Source of the DNA: an uncultured Sulfurovum sp.
Lineage (GTDB): Bacteria; Campylobacterota; Campylobacteria; Campylobacterales; Sulfurovaceae
Length of the DNA stretch: 15,109 bases
Reading direction: 5' to 3'
Assembly (NCBI GenBank): GCA_937938065.1
Contig: CALDBH010000085.1
Coordinates: forward strand, 1 to 15,109
Of this stretch, positions 1-6,695 are shown piece by piece. Positions within the stretch are counted from its first letter, which is position 1; every line of letters begins with the position of its first letter. The notes beneath the pieces were generated by a model, which searched no databases, was not told the DNA's origin, and was given only the letters and a program-made list of their open reading frames with translations. The position numbers and the translations under genes were made by a program.

Positions 1-1
1 A

Positions 2-829
2 GAGACACTTGAGCGTATCCAGATAGCAGATATCGTTATTACCAATAAAGTGGTCATCACTGCAAATATGATGGAAGAAACCCCTAGACTAAAACTTATA
101 TGTATCGCTGCAACTGGAATGAACAATGTTGACCTAGACGCTGCCAAAGAAAAGGGTATAACGGTTAAAAATGTGGCGGGATATTCAACCAAAAGTGTGG
201 TGCAGCATACCTTTGCCATGGCGCTCTATCTACTTGAAAAAATGGCATATTATGATGCCGTTGTAAAAGATGCTTCATGGAGTGAATCAGGGATCTTTAC
301 AGATGTAAGTCGTCCATTCTATGAGATCTCTGGAAAAAAATGGGGGATCATCGGTTTTGGGTCCATAGGACAGGAAGTTGCCAAAATCGCTACTGCATTT
401 GGGGCAGAAGTCAGTTACCATTCTACCAGTGGAAAGAATCTTCATCATGCCTACCCGCATCAAAGTTTAGAATTTATCCTCAAAGACTGTGATATTATTT
501 CCATTCATGCACCACTTAACGATGATACCTATAACCTCATCAATGAAAACAACCTGCCCTATATAAAAAATGATGCTATTCTTTTGAATTTAGGTCGAGG
601 GGGTATCATTAATGAAACAGATTTGGCATTTGAACTTGACAGACGTACATTATACGCTGGATTGGATGTCCTGGAACAAGAACCTCTTACACTCAACAAC
701 AGACTCAATGAAGTCAAACACAAAGAGAGGCTTCTCATCACTCCACATATGGCTTGGACCAGTATAGAAGCTAGAAAAAAGCTTCTTGAAGGTATTGTAG
801 ACAATATTAAAGTATTTATGGAGAAATAA
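2..829 (+). CDS. D-isomer-specific 2-hydroxyacid dehydrogenase (5'-truncated by window)
   Basis: NAD(P)-dependent oxidoreductase interconverting a 2-oxoacid and a D-2-hydroxyacid; substrate not determinable (glycerate/hydroxypyruvate, lactate or similar). The reading frame is open to the left edge and already reads ETLERIQIADIVITNK, a typical family N-terminal stretch, so the gene starts outside the window. The internal GTG at 50 is not a credible start. Visible motifs are the Rossmann loop GFGSIG near 352-370, HAPLNDDTYNLI, the segment LNLGRGGIINE with the catalytic Arg, LDVLEQEP with the Glu, and ITPHMAWTS with the catalytic His. All catalytic residues are therefore present. The stop overlaps the next start by one base (TAATG), implying translational coupling to the flavoprotein. 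Family assignment is secure; HprA-like glycerate dehydrogenase is my best guess, unproven. Confidence 0.9.
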   Translation, partial: ETLERIQIADIVITNKVVITANMMEETPRLKLICIAATGMNNVDLDAAKEKGITVKNVAGYSTKSVVQHTFAMALYLLEKMAYYDAVVKDASWSESGIFTDVSRPFYEISGKKWGIIGFGSIGQEVAKIATAFGAEVSYHSTSGKNLHHAYPHQSLEFILKDCDIISIHAPLNDDTYNLINENNLPYIKNDAILLNLGRGGIINETDLAFELDRRTLYAGLDVLEQEPLTLNNRLNEVKHKERLLITPHMAWTSIEARKKLLEGIVDNIKVFMEK

Positions 830-2433
830 TGATAGATGTACTTATCATCGGTTCTGGTGGTGCAGGACTCACAGCTGCACTTGCTGCAAAAAAAGAGGGG
901 GCTTCTGTCACCGTAGTAGGCAAAACCTACCCTACGAACTCACAAACTTCTATGGCACAAGGAGGCATGAACGCTGCCCTTGGCAATGTCGGTGAAGACC
1001 ATGTAAGTTCGCACATTGCAGATACCATCAAGTCTGCACACGGGCTTTGTGATGAAGCTATGGTCAGACAGATGTGTACAGATGCTCCTGAAACCATAGC
1101 ATGGCTAGAGAGCTTGGGTGTGCCCTTTTCAAGACTTGACAATGGGAAGATCGGTACTCAGACCATAGCCCAGCGTCAAATGGGTGGTGCTTCGGCCAAA
1201 CGTGCATGTTATGCCCAGGACTACACAGGACTTAAAATACTCCATACCCTTTATGACACCTGTCTAAAAGAAGAGATAGACTTTTTGGATGAGCACTATC
1301 TTCTCAATCTTATCACCCAAGACGATACAGTAAAAGGTGCCACTTTTTTAGATATCCGTACAGGAGAGGTCAAGCAGATCAATGCAAAGTCTGTCATCAT
1401 GGCCACAGGCGGATATGCTTCACTCTATCATGGATTTACCACTAATGCATATGGTTCTACCGGTGATGGTGTTGCATCTATTCTACGTGCAGGCGGAGCC
1501 GTATCAGACATGGAGTTCATACAATTCCACCCCACTGCACTCAAACACTCTTGTATTCTCATCTCTGAGAGTGCTAGAGGAGAAGGCGGGTATCTGCTAA
1601 ATGAATCAGGAAAACGTTTTGTAGATGAACTCAAGCCCCGTGATGAAGTAGCCCGTGCCATCTTCAGCCAGATAAAAGAGGATCAACGAGTCTTTTTGGA
1701 TGTACGCCATTTAGGCGAGGAGAAACTCATGGAGCTTCTACCTCAGGAGGTAGAACTCTGTAAAATGCATGAACACGTTGATCCCTCAATTGAGCTTATC
1801 CCCATCAAACCTGTAGCTCACTACACGATGGGTGGGATAGACGTAGATCATGATCTGGAAGTAAATGGGATCAAAGGCTGCTTTGCTGTTGGTGAATGTT
1901 CCAATGCCAAAGTACATGGTGCAAATCGCCTTGGAGGGAACTCTCTGCTTGAAATTACAGCTTTTGGAAAGTTTGCAGGAGAAAATGCCTATAAACACTC
2001 TGTTTATGCAAGTTCAAAACCTGCCGATGATACTCAACAACAAAAAGATGCTGCAGAAATAGAGACACTTTTATCACAAGAAGCGAATGTTAATTTTTAT
2101 CCCTACAGAGAGATGTTAGGAAATATTTTTTATGAAAAAGTCGGTATTGTCAGAGAAAATGATCAACTCCATGAAGCGCTAAACGAAGTGATCGCTATGC
2201 AAGTCACCCAAAAAGAGATGGGTATTGCAGACAAAAGCCGGGCGAATAACCAGAACCTCATCGACTTTTTGGAGTTTCAAAATGCACTGCTTCTGGCACC
2301 CACCATCATCTCCGCAGCCATTTCCAGAGATGAAAGCCGTGGAGCTCATTACAAAGTTGGATTTGAAAGTGAGAATGAAACACTGAAAAAGCATATTGTA
2401 CTCCAGTGGAAAAAGGAAGAGACATGCAAGTAA
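829..2433 (+). CDS. sdhA: Succinate dehydrogenase/fumarate reductase-type flavoprotein subunit, non-covalent FAD type
   Basis: Catalytic subunit for succinate/fumarate interconversion, 534 residues, somewhat shorter than typical SdhA/FrdA. The FAD-binding loop IGSGGAGL is at residues 7-14. By direct comparison with E. coli FrdA as I remember it, substrate residues are kept: His234 (QFHPTA), Glu247 (SESARGEGG), Arg271 (KPRDEVARA), His331 (AHYTMGG) and Arg367 (GANRLGGNSL). The histidine that binds FAD covalently in FrdA (RSHT) is Gln39 here (NSQT), so FAD is predicted to be non-covalent, as in L-aspartate oxidase and thiol:fumarate reductase TfrA. No Tat or Sec signal is seen, so it is probably cytoplasmic. 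GGAG at 820-823 lies 5 bases before the ATG. It overlaps sdhB by 10 bases. NadB is less likely because of the Fe-S partner. In an organism using the reductive TCA cycle, fumarate reduction would be a natural role (inference). Confidence 0.9.
   Translation: MIDVLIIGSGGAGLTAALAAKKEGASVTVVGKTYPTNSQTSMAQGGMNAALGNVGEDHVSSHIADTIKSAHGLCDEAMVRQMCTDAPETIAWLESLGVPFSRLDNGKIGTQTIAQRQMGGASAKRACYAQDYTGLKILHTLYDTCLKEEIDFLDEHYLLNLITQDDTVKGATFLDIRTGEVKQINAKSVIMATGGYASLYHGFTTNAYGSTGDGVASILRAGGAVSDMEFIQFHPTALKHSCILISESARGEGGYLLNESGKRFVDELKPRDEVARAIFSQIKEDQRVFLDVRHLGEEKLMELLPQEVELCKMHEHVDPSIELIPIKPVAHYTMGGIDVDHDLEVNGIKGCFAVGECSNAKVHGANRLGGNSLLEITAFGKFAGENAYKHSVYASSKPADDTQQQKDAAEIETLLSQEANVNFYPYREMLGNIFYEKVGIVRENDQLHEALNEVIAMQVTQKEMGIADKSRANNQNLIDFLEFQNALLLAPTIISAAISRDESRGAHYKVGFESENETLKKHIVLQWKKEETCK
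2413..2417 (+). promoter_or_regulatory. Ribosome binding site setting the sdhB start
   Basis: AAGGA inside the 3' end of sdhA, 6 bases before the ATG at 2424. It favours 2424 over the in-frame GTG at 2406, giving a 10-base overlap with sdhA. Confidence 0.7.
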
Positions 2434-3155
2434 AAATTCTTCGCTCTGAAACCAATAGACATCAACTCTACACCCTTCCTGCAGGTGAAATACCTCTTTT
2501 GAATGCCCTAACCTACATTAAAGAGACACAAGATGCCACACTTACATTTTCAGCTGGCTGTCGTGCCTCGGTTTGTGGTACGTGCGCCGTACGTGTGAAT
2601 GGAAGAGAAGAGCTTGCCTGTGCGTATAAAGTTAAACCCGGAGATATCATAGAGCCACTACAGTATCATCCTGTTCTACGTGACCTCAAAGTAGATAAAC
2701 ACAAAGCAAAAGAAACACTCTCTAAAAGTACTGCTTGGCTACACAGCTCACAAGAAGCTTCACTCACACACAGTGATGAAAAACTAAGTGAAACACAAAC
2801 AGACTGCATACTCTGTGACTCATGCTACTCTGCCTGTCCTGTCTATGCAGTGAATCCCGATTTTCTTGGCCCTTTTGCGCTGACACGTGCGTACCGTTAC
2901 AGCTCTGACAAGCGTGAAGGTGAGATGAAAAATATCATCGATAACATTCAAAGCAATGGTGTGTGGGATTGTACTTTATGTGGAGAGTGTACGGCTGTCT
3001 GTCCTAAAGGTATAGACCCTAAAATGGACATCACGATGTTAAGAGGACTCTCTGTACAAGAAGGCTATGATGACCCTTCTTTTGCTACACAGAGTTTTGG
3101 CACGCCTGATTTTGGCGGAGGAGGATTTGGATTCGATCCAAATGCCGGGTTTTAG
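2424..3155 (+). CDS. sdhB: Succinate dehydrogenase/fumarate reductase-type iron-sulfur subunit with extra cluster cysteine
   Basis: Electron-transfer partner of the preceding flavoprotein, 243 residues. The start at 2424 is chosen because AAGGA at 2413-2417 sits 6 bases upstream; the GTG at 2406 has no such site. The N-terminal plant-type ferredoxin domain holds Cys46, Cys51, Cys54 and Cys66 for [2Fe-2S]. The C-terminal part has two motifs: CILCDSCYSACP (Cys128/131/134/138) and CTLCGECTAVCP (Cys183/186/189/193). In classical FrdB/SdhB the second motif is C-x5-C-x3-CP and binds [3Fe-4S]. Cys186 fills the position of E. coli FrdB Val207, so a second [4Fe-4S] is predicted. The protein ends in a Gly/Phe/Asp-rich tail (FGGGGFGFDPN, residues 230-240). 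No membrane anchor gene follows: the next gene converges on it. TfrB- or MFR-type SdhB are possible relatives. Confidence 0.9.
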   Translation: MQVKILRSETNRHQLYTLPAGEIPLLNALTYIKETQDATLTFSAGCRASVCGTCAVRVNGREELACAYKVKPGDIIEPLQYHPVLRDLKVDKHKAKETLSKSTAWLHSSQEASLTHSDEKLSETQTDCILCDSCYSACPVYAVNPDFLGPFALTRAYRYSSDKREGEMKNIIDNIQSNGVWDCTLCGECTAVCPKGIDPKMDITMLRGLSVQEGYDDPSFATQSFGTPDFGGGGFGFDPNAGF

Positions 3156-4432
3156 ATATCTCTAGGATCCACGATCTTCCCTGCTATAGCAGAAGCCGCA
3201 GCCACAGCTGAGTTTGCCAAGTAGATCTCAGAAGTTCTGGCACCCATACGACCTACAAAGTTACGGTTTGTTGTAGCAACACAACGCTCACCATCACCTA
3301 AGATACCCATATAACCACCCAAACATGCACCACAAGTAGGGTTAGAAACCACAGCACCTGCTTCGATAAGGATCTCCATCAAACCTTCATGTTGTGCTTG
3401 AAGAAGTATCTTTTGTGTGGCTGGAGTCACGATCATACGTGTATGACGTGCAACTCTTTTACCTTTCATGATCTCTGCTGCGATACGTAGATCTTCTATA
3501 CGTCCGTTTGTACAAGATCCTATCATCACCTGATCTACTTTCAAATCATCTGCAACCGCTTGTTCTACAGGCTTACCGTTTGATGGCAAGAAAGGATAAG
3601 CGATAACCGGTGAAAGTGCCGATGTATCTATAGTAATCTCTTGACAATACTCAGCATCTGCATCAGAAACATGGATCTTAGGTTCAGCTCTTAAGCCGCC
3701 GTTCACTTCTTTTCTCTCTTCAAGGTACGCCAACGTAATATCATCTACTGCAAAGATACCATTTTTAGCACCCGCTTCGATCACCATATTTGCGATAGAG
3801 AATCTATCTGCCATACCAAGATGCTGGATCGCTTCACCTGTAAATTCGATCGCTTTATACAATGCCCCATCTACACCTATCTGACGGATAAGTTCCAAGA
3901 TGATATCTTTACCATAGATATGCTCACCTGGTGTACCTGTCAACTCTACTTTGATGGTCTCAGGCACTTTAAACCAGTTACCACCCGTGATCATTCCAAA
4001 TGAAAGGTCTGTACTTCCCATACCCGTTGAAAATGCACCAAGTGCTCCATGTGTACAAGTGTGACTGTCTGCACCGATGATCACATCACCAGGAACTACA
4101 AGTCCTTTTTCTGGAAGCAAAGCATGTTCGATACCCATATCTTTTTCATCAAAAAAGTATTTCATGTCATGTTTATAGGCAAACTCTCTAGAGATTTTTG
4201 CCTGGTTAGCTGACGCGATATCTTTTGCCGGAATGTAGTGATCCATTACGATACAAAAATTGTCAGGTCGTGCCATCTTTTCTGCACCAGACTCTTCAAA
4301 TGCTCTAATAGAGATAGGTGTTGTAATGTCATTACCGATGATCATATCGATGTCTACTCTAACAATCTCTCCTGCATGCACTTCACGCCCTGCATGTTCT
4401 GAGAAAATCTTTTCTGTCATAGTTTGTGCCAT
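3152..4432 (-). CDS. leuC: 3-isopropylmalate dehydratase large subunit (aconitase family)
   Basis: [4Fe-4S] dehydratase that isomerises 2-isopropylmalate to 3-isopropylmalate in leucine biosynthesis, working with a LeuD small subunit that is not in this window. 426 residues, in line with the shorter LeuC/homoaconitase type rather than the ~466-residue proteobacterial form. Cluster cysteines are Cys307 in GSCTNGR and Cys367/Cys370 in NPTCGACLGG. Further family motifs are VMDHYIP, IGADSHTCTHGALGAF and a C-terminal stretch ATTNRNFVGRMG. The start is supported by AAGGA (minus strand, 4443-4439) 6 bases before the ATG. Its TAA stop overlaps the TAG stop of sdhB on the other strand. It appears to be a single-gene transcript from the divergent promoter region shared with rqcH. 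Homoaconitase or a related hydro-lyase cannot be fully excluded from sequence alone. Confidence 0.9.
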   Translation of the reverse strand: MAQTMTEKIFSEHAGREVHAGEIVRVDIDMIIGNDITTPISIRAFEESGAEKMARPDNFCIVMDHYIPAKDIASANQAKISREFAYKHDMKYFFDEKDMGIEHALLPEKGLVVPGDVIIGADSHTCTHGALGAFSTGMGSTDLSFGMITGGNWFKVPETIKVELTGTPGEHIYGKDIILELIRQIGVDGALYKAIEFTGEAIQHLGMADRFSIANMVIEAGAKNGIFAVDDITLAYLEERKEVNGGLRAEPKIHVSDADAEYCQEITIDTSALSPVIAYPFLPSNGKPVEQAVADDLKVDQVMIGSCTNGRIEDLRIAAEIMKGKRVARHTRMIVTPATQKILLQAQHEGLMEILIEAGAVVSNPTCGACLGGYMGILGDGERCVATTNRNFVGRMGARTSEIYLANSAVAAASAIAGKIVDPRDI

Positions 4433-4474
4433 AGGTTGTCCTTCGTTCTACATAATGTATATAATATTACGCGA

Positions 4475-4480
4475 ATTATA
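4475..4480 (-). promoter_or_regulatory. Predicted -10 box of leuC
   Basis: Reads TATAAT on the minus strand, about 43 bases upstream of the leuC ATG, within the AT-rich divergent region. No good -35 is seen, as is common for Campylobacterota sigma-70 promoters. Confidence 0.5.
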
Positions 4481-4494
4481 GCGAAAAAAAATTA

Positions 4495-4503
4495 TGCTAG
4501 AAT
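4495..4503 (+). promoter_or_regulatory. Predicted extended -10 of rqcH
   Basis: TGCTAGAAT fits the TGnTAnAAT extended -10 pattern. It lies about 29 bases before the rqcH ATG and only about 15 bases from the leuC -10 on the other strand, so the two polymerase footprints would overlap. Confidence 0.5.
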
Positions 4504-4531
4504 TTCACTACAATTATGGAGAAAGACTCAA

Positions 4532-5875
4532 ATGAAATTATACGAACTCAAAGCCATCGCCAAACGTCTCAATGACTTCTCTTTCATTAGCCGTGCAAGA
4601 CGGATTGAGGACAATACTCTTGAGTTGGTATTTGACAAACATGACAGCTACTTTTTCAACATGACCAGAGGACACAGCTTTATCTACAAAGCCCCATCAC
4701 AAAGACCGCTTCAAGGCTACAATGCACCTTTTGACACCCTGCTTCACACACTCTTATCTGCAAGCAAGATCATCTCTGTGGATGTACCAAACGATGACCG
4801 TATCTTACGTTTGACGCTTGCACCTAAGAGTTCATACAAAGACAAGATCATTTACCTGCAGTTAGAATTTACAGGTAAAAATACCAATGCCATACTCATT
4901 GATGACAACGAAGTCATCATCGAAGCACTCAGACACATCGATGCTGACAGCTCTTTTCGTGTCATCCGTCCAGGTATTGAATTACTAGCAATCCCTCCTT
5001 TTACACGTACAGAAGAGATCAAAGATATCGTAGATATAGATGTTTACCTTGAAAACACATTTACGCAAATACAAGCTAAAAAACTTTTAGAATTAAAAAA
5101 ACAGAAACTCGCTCTTACCGATAAAAAGATTCAAAAACTGAGCCAGCTTTTAGAGAAACTCCCCGATTCATTACAACTGAAAGAAGAGGAACAGAAATAT
5201 ACAGGATATGCCAACCTCATCCTGGCAAATCTATACCAGATAAAACCCTATGACACCAAGCTTAAAACCTATGATTTTGGGGGCAATGAAATTATCATAA
5301 AACTGCCCAAAGATACTAAAGTGAACCGTATGAGCGACTATTTTTTTAACCTAGCCAAACGGGCCAAAAATAAAGCCAAAAATGTGCATATAGAAAAAGA
5401 AAACCTGCAAAGTAAAAAAGCATTCTATGAGAATATCTACTATGCACTGGAGCAAGCCAAAGATCCTTATCAACTCGAACTTCTTGTACCCAAACGTGCG
5501 AAGTCACAACGTAAAAAAGAGCGTCTTAAAGAGGGTGAACTTTTCTGGATAGAAGACTATAAAGTCCTTGTAGGACGCAACAGTAACGAGAACCAAAAAC
5601 TCCTGGAAATAGCAAAAGCCAACGACCTTTGGATGCACATACGTGATGTCCCATCAAGCCATGTCATCATCAGAACCGATAAACAAAATCTGCCAGATTC
5701 AGTGCTAAGAGCTGCGGCAAAACTCTGTGTAGATTTTTCCGTCAAAAACCCTGGAGACTATGAAGTTGATTACACGAAGCGTAAATTTGTCAAAGTACAA
5801 GAAGGCTCCAATGTATTTTACAACAAATATGACACCATTTCTGTGACCAAAGAGGGTGTTGAAATTAGAGTCTAG
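4532..5875 (+). CDS. rqcH: Compact NFACT-family protein, RqcH-like (ribosome quality control)
   Basis: RqcH binds split 50S subunits carrying stalled peptidyl-tRNA and recruits tRNA-Ala to add C-terminal alanine tails that mark the peptide for degradation; older names call it fibronectin-binding protein. 447 residues versus about 570 in Bacillus. The NFACT-N domain spans about 1-160 and contains an Asp89-Arg90 pair (NDDRILRL) matching the tRNA-binding DR motif. Coiled-coil segments cover about 180-225 and 270-312. NFACT-R spans about 337-438 with NDLWMHIRDVPSSHVII and NPGDYEVDYTKRKFVK. There is too little sequence between the N domain and the coiled coil for the tandem helix-hairpin-helix seen in Bacillus. 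The start at 4532 is preferred because GGAGA at 4518-4522 precedes it and the frame upstream reads through the promoter region. It is followed by a separate promoter, so it is probably monocistronic. Confidence 0.88.
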   Translation: MKLYELKAIAKRLNDFSFISRARRIEDNTLELVFDKHDSYFFNMTRGHSFIYKAPSQRPLQGYNAPFDTLLHTLLSASKIISVDVPNDDRILRLTLAPKSSYKDKIIYLQLEFTGKNTNAILIDDNEVIIEALRHIDADSSFRVIRPGIELLAIPPFTRTEEIKDIVDIDVYLENTFTQIQAKKLLELKKQKLALTDKKIQKLSQLLEKLPDSLQLKEEEQKYTGYANLILANLYQIKPYDTKLKTYDFGGNEIIIKLPKDTKVNRMSDYFFNLAKRAKNKAKNVHIEKENLQSKKAFYENIYYALEQAKDPYQLELLVPKRAKSQRKKERLKEGELFWIEDYKVLVGRNSNENQKLLEIAKANDLWMHIRDVPSSHVIIRTDKQNLPDSVLRAAAKLCVDFSVKNPGDYEVDYTKRKFVKVQEGSNVFYNKYDTISVTKEGVEIRV

Positions 5876-5894
5876 TACCGTCTAATCCAAAGCG

Positions 5895-5903
5895 TGCTAT
5901 AAT
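5895..5903 (+). promoter_or_regulatory. Predicted extended -10 promoter for the cdsA-dxr-hydrolase-tsaD run
   Basis: TGCTATAAT is a perfect extended -10 (TGnTATAAT), placed 28 bases before the cdsA ATG in the 55-base gap after rqcH. No recognisable -35 is seen. It probably drives the following four genes. Confidence 0.65.
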
Positions 5904-5930
5904 ATTCTTCATTTAAAAAAAGAGGGAATC

Positions 5931-6692
5931 ATGATGACAAAGATATTTACAGATTATCAGGAACGATGGCTTACAGGAATTGGGTTATTGGCACTTGTTG
6001 GATTTATTGGTTGGGTAGATAACTTTTTTGTTATGTGGGCTTTTTTAGGTGTCATTTATATGTTCGCCTTTTATGAAGCCATGAAACTGTTTAAACTTAC
6101 TGGTCCCTCCATGTATGTATGGGCTGCTCTTTTATGGCTAGTTGCATATTTTTATCCTAACCCGGATGATCTGTTCTTCTTTATGGCAGTCATATTTGCT
6201 TCTTCTCTTGCCTATTTTCATAATTTTGACAAAAGACTACTCCTTCCTTTCCTTTACCCGGTCAGTGGGATACTCTTCTTTCTTATCCTCTATCAGGATT
6301 TTGGTATCGCATCTATGTTTTGGCTTCTTGTTACCGTTGCACTCACCGACGTAGGAGCATTTTTCACAGGTAAAACCATAGGTAAGACAAAGTTTTCAGA
6401 CACTTCTCCAAATAAAACACTTGAAGGTGTTTTCGGTGGTATCGCTATAGCAACTATCGCTGGTAGTTTTGCGGGACTTTATGTTGTTGACCTGTGGATC
6501 GCAGTTATTGTAACACTTGTAACTGCTGTTGCTTCAATATTTGGAGACCTTTTTGAGTCTTATCTTAAACGTGAAGCAGGGGTGAAAGACTCTGGAGACT
6601 TACTCCCAGGGCATGGTGGTATCTTAGACAGAATTGATGGGTACCTCTTTGGTGCGGTCATCATGGTTATCGCACTCAGATCCTTGATCTAA
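5931..6692 (+). CDS. cdsA: Phosphatidate cytidylyltransferase
   Basis: Inner-membrane enzyme making CDP-diacylglycerol from phosphatidate and CTP, the branch point of phospholipid synthesis. 253 residues, strongly hydrophobic with about seven or eight membrane segments. The C-terminal family signature is complete at about 210-236: [20 protein letters not shown] continuing into GILDRID, with the metal-binding Asp and the HGG-x-x-DR-x-D core. An upstream motif, [18 protein letters not shown] then SPNKTLEG (139-166), is also typical. AGAGG at 5921-5925 fits either of the two consecutive ATG codons (5931 or 5934). Only 3 bases separate its stop from dxr, so the two are surely cotranscribed, linking phospholipid and isoprenoid precursor synthesis as in many bacteria. 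Confidence 0.95.
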   Translation: MMTKIFTDYQERWLTGIGLLALVGFIGWVDNFFVMWAFLGVIYMFAFYEAMKLFKLTGPSMYVWAALLWLVAYFYPNPDDLFFFMAVIFASSLAYFHNFDKRLLLPFLYPVSGILFFLILYQDFGIASMFWLLVTVALTDVGAFFTGKTIGKTKFSDTSPNKTLEGVFGGIAIATIAGSFAGLYVVDLWIAVIVTLVTAVASIFGDLFESYLKREAGVKDSGDLLPGHGGILDRIDGYLFGAVIMVIALRSLI

Positions 6693-6695
6693 TCT

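Noticed and set aside
4424..4531. 36-residue N-terminal extension of RqcH in the same frame
   Set aside because: It would start within leuC coding sequence and cross the predicted promoter; the family N-terminus and the ribosome site match 4532.
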